Under the pieces are notes generated by a model. That model was not told where the DNA came from, did not search any database, and saw only the letters and a list, made by a program, of their open reading frames with translations. From Baylisascaris procyonis (Eukaryota; Nematoda; Chromadorea; Rhabditida; Ascarididae), in contig JAZARR010000157.1 of NCBI GenBank assembly GCA_037389465.1, forward strand, positions 62,001 through 126,000: a stretch of DNA of 64,000 nucleotides, read 5' to 3'. Shown piece by piece: positions 14,601 to 29,006 of this stretch. A program made the position numbers and the translations under genes. Numbering within the stretch: position 1 is the stretch's first letter; the number at the start of each line of letters is the position of its first letter.

Positions 14601-17600
14601 TTCGACGGCATGACCCGCCTCGTTTTCAATATGGCACGAATAAACCCCGTCGTGAACTCCAGCTTTGCACTTCGATACCACCAATGTTGAGTCGCCACCT
14701 CCCTCACCGAACGTAACCGCCACATTGTTAGCTTCGATGATTTCTGTACCGTTGTGATACCACTTAACACTTGGTTCGGGTCTGCCCTCATAAATGGCGT
14801 GAATCTCAAAAGCTTCTGATTCGTCAACGAACATCACGGGTTCGAAGGTCGTCTTGAAGAGCGGCTTGCTACCCGCTGCAAGCGTTTTGATCGGTGAAGA
14901 CATCGTTGAATATTCGCCATAATCGACCTAAAAATAGGAAAACGTTACTTGAATCTTAGAGAACATAAAGATTCCACCTGCCTGACAAACAAGCAATTCG
15001 ATGACCTATCAGTGAACGGTTCTCAACACGCCGCTGTGATGTCCTATGAACAACGGGAATGCAAACTGATTTATAAGGTGTTCTCTGTAATAAAATATCC
15101 AATACCATAAATTGAGGATGGCTGCCTTTTTTGGATCATTTCATGTAGTTACTGCACTATGACAAAGATCGATGGACGGATATACGTCTCGGTGCTTAAG
15201 AATAATATGCATTAAGAGGATAGAAACACAACAAATAAAGAAAATAACCTTATTTCTAGCTGTCACTCTGTACAGATATTCGGTATTTGGTTGCAAATTG
15301 CGAACGCTATATTCAGTTGTTGGACTGAGACCAACTTCCGTCCATTCTCGCTCATCCGGTCTGTAAATGAACCAATTTGAGAAATCAGGCTCTAACCCCG
15401 GCGTTTACAGTGAACAGCTTAATGCAGAAAAACTATGGCCTTAGAAATTGGAAAATTTGACAGAGGAGTCGTCAAAGAAAAATAAAACAGCAACAAAATT
15501 TCCGCTGCTTGTCGATGCAAGTCTATCTGCCCCAGAAAGAGTCGAATATACGGGCCAAATACTCTTTTTGCGATTTGAAGGAATTTGAACTCTCTGATGA
15601 ATATTTCAATGAATAATATAGTAACATGAGGTTCAAAAACGAAACCAACTGATAATTTCGCACAGTAACAGATTGTGTTGCAGGAAAAGAAATGTGAAAA
15701 ACTTTTGAGCAGCAACAGACCTTCGTTGTTCGATTTTGTATTCATCAACCGAGGCTCCTCCATCATCAGCTGGTTTGCCCCAGCGTAGAGTGAGAGTGTT
15801 CGCACCAATCTGCGTGCAGATTGGTTCCCCGGCTGGAGCACTTGGAGCGGAAATCTTCTTCTTCGATGGTTTCGCTGCGATCTCCTTTCTAGAAGCATAC
15901 GGATGTATACATCAAAGACAACTTTGTTCAAGCCAGATTTTTCGTCAATTTACTAATAAGTAAGGCATATTTGAGAAGCCAACTGCACAATTTTCCTTAA
16001 GGCAAGAAGTGGGCTAAGAGAGCGTAAACGGCTCATAACTTTCGAACAATCAAAATAAAATAATCACTCTTGCAAAAACTTAACTTTTTGACCAACATGA
16101 GTGAAATTCAACGTCAGCTAAAGAACAGCTGGTGAAATTAAATCTGCCAGGAGAGGATTGGGGATTTATATGTATTAAACGACTCGAGAAATATATCCTT
16201 TGCAATGTATACATTTACATAAACAAACTCCGGATACCTTCATCACAAACAGAATGCAGCTATCGCATCCCTGCTATGTATTAGATCTTTAAATAAAGCA
16301 TGCCAAAGTCATGAATTGAATTTGGACAAATCTGCTGAAAAGGATGCTGCTCAAGTTGGAAGTCATAAATTATTGATCGGTTATTTTCAAAGTCTATGCT
16401 TTGGCACCATACGCCGAAATTCATTACCTTTTGTCGGCGACGCTAACTTTCACACTCATTTCAGCCTTTCCTTCCTCATTTTCAGCGATCACTTTGTAGA
16501 TGCCTTCATCTTTAGCGGTAACGTTTGCAATTACCATTTGATGGCTTATACCATCTTTCTTTATTGTCGCATGCCGTTCGGTTATTTCTTTACCGTCTTT
16601 TAACCATTTCACTGCAATTAAAAATGCATTTAAATCCAAATAAAAGTTACATAGGTGACACTCAATTTTATTTAAGTATGATACCTGCATCTGAGGCGTG
16701 TCGTTACAGAAACCATCTTATAGAAAAGACTCATTCTCCGTGTCTATCCCTGGACAAGGGTCTACTAGTACGAAGTAGCTACTCGAAATGTTAGGGGAAC
16801 GGAAGATGGCATAGCAGTCGCTAAGTGATGCTGTATGCTTTTGAGCTACTATAAAATTTGCGAAAGATAGAGACGTGCACGTCATATTTGGAATACAGTC
16901 GCACTGGCTACCGAGGAAAATCTGGTAATTGTACCGAACTCGTTTCCATCAATTCTTCACCAAGTTCCTAATAAAACTAAGATTCCCTATTTCAGATAAA
17001 TTTGTCTTTGCACAACCTTCGAAAGATATAAATGCATATAAGTCACCACTTATACCTTGTGGCTCCGGTTGACCGTTGATGTCGCAGACAATGCATAAAA
17101 CGCAATCCTTTTCCACTGTCATCTCAGCGTTGGGTTCGACAACAAAGTGAGGCGGAGCGGTAGTCGAAGATGTTAAATCTAAAAGAAATGGTTAGATACG
17201 TTTAAGCATAGAATGCTTCAATTTTTAAATCAAAGCCCAGAAAGGGCTCGTAGATAAGAGAATGAACACATGAATGAGTCTTGAATGAGTAATAAAAACT
17301 TTCAGTCAAGGAATTCGTGCACAAACTGCAGGTTTTTTCAATAATACGCCGACAAATGAGCACAGCAAAACTGAGTTTAAACGAGTGGACTCTGTCAAAG
17401 GATAGGTCCCAAAAAATATTATTGGAGGCAGTTGAGTTAATCGGTTAGAGCGTTTACCTTGAAAAGGGTTGCTAACTTCGGAAAAATTCGTGCATTTGGC
17501 GCAGAATTTAAAAAGCAACATGCAATTTAAAGCTTTAAACAAATTCGTCAAGCCATCAAAGCAGCAAAGGTGACTTTGACAGACTAGCCTCTGGTAGCAA

Positions 17601-20600
17601 GCGATACTTCTGCATTTGAGTGCGCATCACCGTATATATTGTGCGCGACTGCCGTGTAGGTACCAGTGGTTTCGGGAGTGACCTCAAGTATCTCAAGTGC
17701 ACAGACGTTGTCGTCAAATGCTCTTGCACGGGTGCTCTTATCCTGATGGATGGCACGACCGTTGAAGAGCCATTGCACATCAGGTCGTGGGTTGCCGTGA
17801 ACCTGAGCAAATCACATAAATTCATGCAACTCAATGAAAGTCACTCTACAGCGCTACCTAATTTAACGTTGTAAAAAGAATGTACAACTAGTGTATTTCA
17901 TATCAGCGTACTTTAATCGCTCATTTTGATCGATTTGAAGCAGCGACATATCAGAAAGAATTGATCCTCTTTCGTATACATTTTTTTGCTCACTTTTTTC
18001 CCACAGAGTCGGAAGGTCGAGACCAATAATCAAGGCGACACAGACATCGTTAGGAAATTATTCACGAGCTCATCTCAAAGGATGATGCCCACTGCCGCAT
18101 TGAATAACAAATGGTCATAAAAAGAGACGTGCATACCTGGCATGTAAGTGTCACTGAATCGCCCACATTCTTCACTTTCACACTCTCCAACTTCCTTACA
18201 AACTTCGGCATATTTGGAACACGATCTTCGGCTCCCAATTCAGCTAAAAATTGCTTAAGGTTACTGGTTTCCTCAACTGAGAAAACACGGCTGAACATTT
18301 ACAAGGTGACTTATCTATGGTGCAGGTGAGTAAGCGCAGCACAAATTCATGGAACAGCATTTCCACACTAAAACTTTGCGTACAGTTGCAGTCTTTTTGC
18401 ATAGATCTCGGGAAAAACAATGCAATATTGTTTGAAAGCAATACTTCGAAAGACGACATTAAAAAACTCTGGAGCAAAAGAAATCTTGATTCTAGTGTAA
18501 TAATGATTCCGATGGCCGAATGTCAAGCACGTGGCGGTAAGCCAGTTTGAAATTTGGGGGGGGGGGGGGTTGGTTGGATAGGCCGGCACGAATTATCAGT
18601 GTCATTACTGACATTTTTTCCTCAAGCACATCTCCTATCCAGCAGTACCGATTTCAGTCACATCAACAATCCCTCACATCGTTATCGCAGGGAAATGAGC
18701 ACATTTCCCACTATTCTACATTCTTTTAATCGCTGAGTGCTTACGTTGAACGATGACAGTGCATCGAGTTTCGACGGTTCCAAGTTTGTTGGAAGCACGG
18801 CAAAGATACTGTCCTTGATGCTCCTCATATGCTTCATAGATCTTCAAGAATGCAACGCGACCGTCGAAGTAGGTTCTAAGAGTACGGCTTTCAGCGACCA
18901 ATTTCCCATTCAGATACCACTCGACAAACGGTTTCGGATTGCCGTCAACTTCCACTTCTAACAGCTCGCGATTCCCTATAACAGTTCTGTTCAGTATGAA
19001 GTAGATGCTGATCATTCCCATGATGAAGCAACGACGAGGCTCAAATTAACATCAAAAGAGGGGAAGAGCGCCCCAAAAAAGCTAGTATTAAATCTTTGAT
19101 CCGGCTGAACCAAGAAATTTCATAAACACCCAACAAATGGTGATAAAAACATGCACAGTCAGCCAGTTACACTTAATCCCAACCTGTGCTTCATAACAAC
19201 TTAAAAAGGATGTTTTCACGACCTAACCGGCTGCAAAATGCAACCTCACGGGTTAGAGAAATCGACAAATTTTAGATCTTTTAAAAATTCGTCATCCATT
19301 CCAACATTAATCAATGAATCTGAAGGTTGGTAAAGAGGCGAATTGTTAGTTTAGGCCAATAATGCGAAAAATAGCGACCCTAAGTTCAACACTTTCAAAT
19401 TATAGAAGCAGAAGCATACGCAGAGACACGAGATTCGGCTTATCCAATATTTCTAGACGCCATTTCAAAACGCAAGTACCCAGAAGGATTCAATAGCTTA
19501 TTTGCCAACCACTATCTTATGGCAACAAATCAAGAAACGAGGAAAATGTTAGAACTTTGAGTAGCACTTTTTCTCAATATGGATATCGTTTTCATAGCAT
19601 CACCTTCAAAAACGGTTGCATCATTGAGTGGCCTTGTTATCACTGGTGGTCTGAGTTCTTCTTGGACAGCTGTAACAGAAGGCGAACGGCTGTGAGTGGC
19701 AGATTTTGTTGGCGAACGGCGACTTTCATCCGTACCTAGAAAATTCACCAATGAAATCAAAAATTTTCCTTTACTGTCAAAATTGAAAATGACATTCCAG
19801 GAGACCATTTCTTGGTTGTAAATCAAGATAGCAATGCACTAATTCAGGAGCGAGTGGTGGACAGACTTCAAAAATCATTAAATCTATGCCTTTGCTATTA
19901 TTCATTCTAGGGGAACGGGAGATATTCAACATTAATCAAAACTCAGACTTTTATGAGATGAAGGACGTACCGATAATTTTAACGATGCAATGTGTGAAGT
20001 CCTTTCCAGAGGGATTGACCGCTTCGCATGAATATTCTCCAGCATCTTCAGTCACAACGTTCATTATGTTCAATCTTGACACTCCTGAAATTTAGCAATA
20101 CCCTGATATCGTGCGATTAGACAGAGTTGTGCATCTGAACTGCTGCGTGCGAGACCTATTTCAATAACCCCCCTCAAGATCCATCTCTTCTCAGGTCTCG
20201 TCCCTCCCCATCTCCCCTACCATTTCACTACTTCAGTGCCGCATAGTGCAGCCACAAGGACTAAGAGTGCCGAAAAGCGATCATCAGAACTGCATTCAAG
20301 ATCATAGGTAGGCATCACTTGACGATGTGTCATTTAAAAGCTTTGAATTGGATATACATGTATACCTTTTCTATCGGTATATTGTAGCATCCTGTTTTCG
20401 AGAAGCAACTTCAAGCCATCCTTGTACCAGGTAAGTGTGGGAGCCGGCGTTCCGACAACTCTGCATTCAAGGACCATTTCAGATCCTTCGATTGCCGTAA
20501 CGTCCATCAGTTGTTCTTTAAACGCCGGTTTAATGCTCGATGATTCGAACGCTGCAAAGAGCTCTCTCTGATTTTCATATTTCTCTATCGAATTCCCATA

Positions 20601-23600
20601 ATTTGGTTCTTCACTAATATGTGAGGGACATCGCTTTAAACCATAAGTGCTAAAACGATTCGTATTTTTGCTAGATCCTGAGGTTTAAAAAGCAAAACTA
20701 AAAAAAAAAAAAACTGAAATACCGCATGTGAAACAAATTGGGACCAAAATAAATACATTATTATAGATTACTTTTAATTGCTCTAATTCATTACATTCTG
20801 CGGTTCTCTGCTGTTTAAAAGCTATACATTAGATCTTGTACCACTAAATAATTACTGTACTATACTGAAAACTACCAAAGCTTTCGACTCCTTCCAATTC
20901 TGTTTGACTCTGAAGTGGAACATATTTGTTCTAAGAAAGAAGGAAGGAAGAAAATGCACTGCTTCGTTCTCCCTGCTACATATTAATTATTCAGTTACTT
21001 CAGTCAATGACTCCATTTTTATAAGTCACAACCCTTCGGATGGTTGTACATTGCAGCGCCCTAGAAAATATTTTTTATATATGATCCTTTCACATAACTT
21101 CCTTCCTTCCCCACATCAGAAGAAAGACATAAAGATGGCTATTTACGAATGTTCCAGGGATGCGAGGGTGATTCGGCTGCAGCAAACCTAAACGGCGCCT
21201 GCGGGATAACCCAAGGATGCAATAAATAAACTGTTTACGAACAACATGAGCGTTACACTTAAAACACTCTATCAGTTCACCGAAGTGCCATGCGATGTGT
21301 ACGTGGCTATCTTTTTATCCCATTTTATCTCTCAAAATCACACCATGGGTAAAATTTAGGAAATTTCTTCACCAGTGATACTCACTCAGGAACTACGGTA
21401 TTTTCAATAAAAAAGAAATGAAAAGTAGTGGGACTCCAGCTTTTGCGCTAACTCCCACTAGAAGACCGACGTAACACCGAAAGCGCGCTGATGCACAGGG
21501 AAGATCCCACCGATATAAAAAAAAAAGAATGCAAGTATTTGAAAGAAAGAGACAGTTCTAAAGTATATCTCTTTCTATGCATTAATTCATTCTCTGCTTT
21601 GTATCCATTCCAGAAAATCCGCGCTAAAATCAGTGTTCTCCCTCTTATGTCTCAACCGAACAATACATGAAACAGTTAATCAACGAGCATAACATGTTAC
21701 GACGATGAATTCTTCGAATGCAGTTTACATGACCATTGCAGAATTCTAATTTTCTGAAATGATCATTTTCGACGTCACAGGAATCGCTACTACTTTATAT
21801 CTGACACTGAAATTCTTATAATTTCAGTAGCAAATGAAGCACGCCAATAGTTTTTTAACACTTCAACAATAGTGATCAAAATACTTACGTTCAATTTGAA
21901 CTGTGCTGGAGGACTTCGCAGAACCATGACAATTTTCTGCACAACATGTGTAAACACCCGCATCCTTCAGTGTTGTCGTGGGAAGTGTGAGTGTGCAAAC
22001 GCCATTCTCAGACTGAAAATTCATAGTGAATTATCCCTCAACACCATAGAAAGGAGTTAACATCAATGAAGCTATTAGCAGCAACACGAAAAGCGAATCA
22101 GAGGTGAAAGTTTCTATGAAAAGGAGACAAATGGAAGCACTTTCTGAATATTTTGCTGATTCGCAATAAGTCATTCCAATTAGCTTGTTTGCAACTACAC
22201 AATAAGAATAGGTATTTCTTTCGCTACCTTGATATCGCAGTCGTCACGTGTGATCGATTTGCCATCTTTAGACCAAACTATTGTCGGACTTGGTGTTCCT
22301 GAAAATGTAAACGTATGGCTATTAATAAGCTAAACAACCGTTTACATAGGCTAAGGAAGAATCGTGAACTTCAGCTGCATTTCTTTTGAACGATAAGTGG
22401 ATCACCAATTTCAGTATTCAGATAGCAATAATAAAATTCGCACAACAGAAATCTTACGGTTATAGCAGTTATTGAGATGGACAAATTAAAGAAACGCCTA
22501 CCTGTCACTGCGCATACAAGTGTCAGTTCGAATCCTTCAGGAATGTCGCGGTTTGTCAATGGCATTCGAAAATGAGGTGCTTTGCTTTCATCTACCTCTC
22601 GCGCAGATGGCATTTCCGACTCTTCAAAATTGTTACGTTAAACTATCAGTAATATATTTCATTAGACTAGATAGCAAACAAAACAACCATCACAAAGCAT
22701 CACTTAACATAAAAGCTTTTTTGAATCGGATGAAAGTCGACGAATGTCAGTTTACAACTTCGTTAACTGCCTAAATTAATTACGCAAATATTGGGCAAGA
22801 ATAGAGACACATATTCTTAAGAACTGAATTCATTTATTCTTTTGCTTCACACTGAATTTTGCATCACTAAAATAACTTTGCAACACTTGGGCAAGATTTT
22901 GGAAAAACGCAATCACCATCCCCAGCAAAATAGCCAAAAATTTAACAAATTTACAACACAGGATAACATCTGCCATTTTGTGGTAGACTGAATAGCCACC
23001 CTACTTCTTGCTTTAAAAAATTTAACTAACCTTCAACTAGAACGCTGCAAACAGATTCGGCCAATCCAGCAACGTTCTTCGCAACGCAGCGATATTTTCC
23101 GCTGTCTTCCGCATAGGCATTTACGATTGTAAGCGCATACTTTTGTTGCTGAAAACGACAAAACCTTGATATTTCACTTTCTAAAGACCTGAAGCAGCAG
23201 CAGTGATTACTCAGGATAGCATCTGTGGTACCATTTTACTCCCTGTGTATTCCACCTTCAGCATCCAGTTCTTCAAAAGAATTTCTCTTATATTGCATCA
23301 CTAACATTAGAAATAAACAGAAAAATGTCATTGCGTACTTACGACCATAATCCTCCGTTTCTCATCAAGATATAACCTGAAACTTCTACCCGATATTCAT
23401 AGCATGGCATCAACCAAAGCTGACAACTGTTACGCGGTTGTAAATTCGTTCCTATTCAGAAAGCTCGTTCCCGTTTACATTGTTCACACAGTTTTCTTTT
23501 TTGCAGTATACAAAAGACGACACGAAAGAAGGAAGTTTTTTATTATTGCCCGTAATTAAATCATATTCCCAACTGTAATGATTATGGGCCATAATAAATA

Positions 23601-26600
23601 TTAGCTTTACAATTATAATTCGAACAATGCTCGACATTCGTTTGTTTCCCACAGAATGAAACTTTTCATCTGATGAGTTTTCAAACTTGTGAAAGTATAT
23701 ATGATAACAGAAATCGTTTAGAGCGGTATAAGCGAGAAGGAAACTATGAACTTACTCTATCGTCGTAGAATAATTTATAGCGATCACATTCGTATAATTC
23801 TTCATCCCCGTGATACCAAATGATTTCTGGTGTTGGCTTAGCCATAACCTTCGTTTCCAATTTCAGCATTTGCTTCTCTTGGCAACTTACGTCCTCCAAC
23901 GATTTCTAGAAAACAACGTCAATTATGGCTTGTTCAATAAACACTCTAAATAGAAGGTGGGAAGTATTTGGGAACGGAAATCAGGAGGAGAACGGAGCTG
24001 GGGCGAAGAGATGAGCGTTCTTACTGCTCTTGAGATCCTATTCGTTGTGGAAGCATGTGAATAAAAAAAACAGATTTTTGGAAAAGATTTGCAGCAATGA
24101 CAAATAGTGATGCATAAAGCCCAGTAAGTGCAGAAGTCATTAAATACAATAGTTCAAATATCTTCATTATATGTCACTGTAGGGAAGCCCTCCCTATGCG
24201 TTCATTAAAAAAGATGCCTGTTCCCGTTAGAATTCGATTAAGCCTAATTGAAAGAAGTTGTATGCAACTAACTTCATTTACAGGCAATTTCGAAAGCCTG
24301 TAGTGATAGCTCAACATGGAGAAAAGCAAAATGCACAAACCACAAATTCGGGAGCAGTCATATCCTTGGGTACTTCTACTGTTAATTTACAACTGCTCTC
24401 GCAACGGCCAAACGCATTTTTGCCAACCACTTTCCAAATAGCGTCGTCAACTGCCTCACAGCACAGAATTTCCAATTCATATCGACCTTAAAGTTCACAG
24501 ATCACCATCCCATACAAGGTACAACTTTGGCATTCCCTGATCGCCTCCTTTCTCCACAACAACCGTTCAAACACACCGTGTTAACGGCTTAGTTAACTAC
24601 TTCGGCTCAGCAACCAGCTTGCTCACCAGGTAACTCAACTGTCGAACTGATGGCCACAATTTTTCTTCTTTTATATCAAAAAGCTCAGAAGAATTCTTAG
24701 TTAGCTGAACAAGCGATTAGTTCAATAATGAACTGGCAAGGTCTCGGAAAATCTATTTTCAGGTATCAAACATTCGAAGGAAAAAAGGATAAGCAAATGC
24801 ATATATTCGTTTTCAGTATAAGTATGCTAATATTACTGAACTCAGCTGGCAAGCTGGCTCAAGTTGTATCACTGCAGTCACTGAATTAGCTCAGTGAATG
24901 CAGTGATCGAGTAATTAATTAACTGTACGAAGGATAAGAGACATGAAAACAGATACCCTTGTCTTGTTTGAAAGCGTATTTCGGATTGTTGATATCAACG
25001 GGAAGCGAATCGCGGAACCACTCCACTTCAGGTTCAGGCGTAGTTGTGTTCGTCACAGTCAAGATGGCCGGGTTACCCAATATCACACACTGATCGACAA
25101 GTTTGTAATGGAAATTCGGTGGGCTGCCAATAGTTTCTTGTGGTTCACTTTCCTCCTTTTTGCCCCTCTTTTTCGTCCCCTATAAGAAAAGTTATACCGT
25201 GTTGAAGGAAAGAGGAATGTTATGACATGCAAAAATCTAAGACGTGGTTGTCGCATGCAAACTCGAATGGAACCACAGATTTATAGTGAAAGGCCAAATC
25301 AATGCAGCGATTTCTTCGACGAGTTGAACTTATCTACGTACTGAAGTGATCGTATTGTTGACCCGCCATTAAGACACCCTCCACAAAAAGTCTTCGGTCA
25401 AGAAAATCTTCTGGTCAGCAAAAATATCCTCGCCATATAGTTTTGCTGACTGATTATTCAAGAAAAGTCCGACAAAAGCCACATTAGATTCTACAATTTT
25501 AGTTCCAGTAAAAGAGCTCACAAAGAAATCGGTTAACTGAATGCCTCTCAACAGTTGGGTAGTTATCTTTCAAATTTCGCAGCCACCATTAACGCTGAAT
25601 CCGCTGCTAGCTTCTTAACTGTCTTAGCCCTCTCCTTCGAACATGTTCAATTCTTAAAACCAGTGAAAAATGTTAATGCGGAGCTTGAACTTGATTAATT
25701 AAATGAACAGAAAAACATTTCATGTTTTTCCTCATACCCTATCACTGACCCTCTTGGAAGATTTATTGGACAGCCGATGCTCATAGTACGATTAAATTAC
25801 TGATCACTGAATGAACTGTCATCCGTTGATGCATTGTTTTGACTTATGCGTGCAAAGTCTTCACTTATTACAAGTACCTTAATTTGAACATTTCAATTCC
25901 AGCCAATAGGTTAGTGGTTTTACGATCAAAAGAAGCTGAACAGAGTCATAACCAAGAGCCATACCTCAACGACGATCTTCGCTTTACATTCTACTGATCC
26001 GAGCTCATTTGTGGCACGCATCAAATAGACGCCAGCATCTGATTTCTCAACGTTCCTCACTCCCAGCTCCACCTTTCCGTCAGTGCATTTTGCAGTGTAT
26101 TTCTGCGGGGCTGCGTTCAGTTCTTTATCATCTTTGAACCTGAATTTATAGCCAATCGTAATCAATTACGATTAGAAAAAGTTCAACAACAGCTTCGAAC
26201 CGTAACTTCGCAATGCACTTTCAGGATCGGCCCCGAGACTCCTGCTTCCCGCTAACGGCTACAAATCGCTAACCTATATAAAATTTATTTCTAGAAAGTC
26301 TGAAATTTCTATAAAGGCTACAAAAAATTTTTCTTATTTTTCCATATGAGAGCTCGTTACATATGCCGCCACATTGCTTAACTTTTTGTAGACTATTATT
26401 AGATGAGCACAGAATTACTTATTTATTCTCTATAGAAATCTACATCATGCAAGAATCTTTTTAGTGTCATCGAAAATAGATGTGCATAAGTGATTAAGAA
26501 ACCATTTTATTTTTGGCGTTGGTGAACCGTCCACTTCACACGAAAGTGTCGCAATTAAGTCACCCACATTCGCTACGATATCCTCCAAACGACTGCGTAT

Positions 26601-28949
26601 TGTTGGCGCATAGTCAGTGTCTTAAAAAAAGTTTTTTTCTAACATTTCATTTTCCTTTCATAAACATTTGTGACTTTCCATAGGCAACAACTTTTGAAAA
26701 AAGCAAAAATTGCTGCTGCATTCAGTCACCTACATTATGTGACTTTCATGGAATATCCCTCTGAATGCGTTGCCCTCTTCCTGAGAGAAAGAAAAACAGA
26801 CAATGTTGGTTGCGAAATATATGACAGTAAATGCAGTCACATATATTGGCACTGAGCAGCTTCTGATGATCTCCTTCGAGATAGACTCTCAATACATGCG
26901 CACATGCGACTGTATCGACCGTCACATATTTCGCAACAAACATTGTTCTCCCTACAGCGTAAAAAAGGAAACAAAAAAATTAGCATTCAGTGACGCCCAT
27001 TTTCAAGTAAAAAACCAACGCTAGCTATTGAATCGTCAGAAGGCAATTCTATAAGTAGGCTATACAGAATCACTACCAACAATCGCCAAATTTCAGCCTT
27101 ACAACCCTAAACGACTCGCGCGGAATATGGAGAATATTCATATTTGAGTGCAGAAAAATCTACTCTCAAGCAACAGAAAATAATAAAAAGAGCGCAAGTC
27201 GTTTATCTTCCGTATATCAGTCTCATTAGCAGCACATTGGCAATTTTTTAATGTTACCTATCATCCATTTCAAGTGAAAATATTATTCTAAACTATCATC
27301 AAAGGTTCTTTAGAATAGAGCAATAAAATGGACGTCTCAGCAATGCGTGGGAAAGATTGCAGTATATTTGCTGTAACTTCTTTTCTGGCTGAGTAAAAGT
27401 AGATTTTTCGTGGGCTTCTGCCTCAGTCTACCCACAATGCGTTTTTTGCAGAAGCAAAAAGCAGCGCGACATTCCTTTCAGGCGTCTGTTTCCTCTTTAT
27501 ACAGCAAAAAGATTGCATTTCAAACTTAATGAGAAGTGGAAGGTGGTCTTCTGGGTAAAGCTTAAAAGTAATATTGCAGCGGAAATCGGTTCAGTCATAC
27601 CGAATTTGATGCTTCTCTCAAAAACGCCATCCATCGAAAGTCTTCGGAAAATAGCGCCACGTTTCACTAATCTTCCAATGGGCAATAGATCATCGCTCCA
27701 ACGTTTCTTTAACAAAAAGTCGCGTTTCTGTCGCAATGGCACTCGTGAACGACCCGTTTCCGCTTGAGACTTCTAAATCTTTTGATTATTAACGATTTTC
27801 TATATGTAACGATTGTTGTCAATCATTGCTAACAGTGTGGTATTTCACAAATACACTTGCTTGTTCATAAACGTTTCTTACATTTACAGTTATTTACCAC
27901 GTGTTGTTTAAAATAACAACAACGACAACAAAAAAAACTCATTTTTTAACGATGCTTACCCAATAGTTCTAACCTAATTCCCAACGCGATTTGTTTATTA
28001 CACTATCACGAACAATGATGAAAGATTGCGTTGTTTAGAAGTGAAGCAAAAAAAAAAAAGAAAAACAAAAAGAAACAGTAATCAAAGATCTGTTAAGAAA
28101 CTTTAAGAGTGCAAACGAATGCTCAAACCGAAACTTAACATGTCATCATATCGCTTGCATATTATTAGGACAACAAAAGATTAATATATAGGGCAAAAAA
28201 GAACGAATGAATTGTCTCATAAATAATTGTTTCTTTCAGTTTCATCAAAGAGAATTCATCGAAGTGGACATAAATAACGCTCATGCTGACAACAAACGAA
28301 TATATATGCATATTGTTGCAATCTCATCTATATCCATATCACTTCAAAGAGCAGTAACCATCGTGCTGACACCTACTGCATGACGTCATTTTTGCAGTAT
28401 TAATAGATATTACTGTTCAATCAATTTATGTTGCTCTTATAATAAGATGCCCCTTGAAAATGCAAAAATTCAGAACCCTTGATAAAGATCTCTATTACGA
28501 TAGAGGCAACAAAACACTTTTGAAATTCGAATGTATGCAGAATTTTCCTTGCTGAGATTCGCATGCCATGTATTATACATGACACTTGTTTTAGTACTGC
28601 GATACACTCTCTCAATAAAAACAGTGAAAAAATAAGAAATTGCACCGCTATGTGCATTAGAATTAGCCAATTTAAATGAAATAATATGTATAAAAAATTC
28701 TGGAATCCATTCTACAACTATCTACTAAAAAACAGCGAAGGCCATTAACTAAAAAATCGTGGGAGGAGGGGGAGGGATTAAGTCATTGAAAAGCAGAAGT
28801 CCCCGAATTCAATGTGACATCAATATAGATCGCTGGCAATAGTCAAAGTCAAAGTTCGCATGCGTGAACCACATCCTTGAAAGCACAGACAGATATTCAC
28901 CTCCCCCTCCCCCTTCAATTAATGAAGGGAAAGGCATCACGTTTGCCGC

Positions 28950-29006
<57 letters not shown>

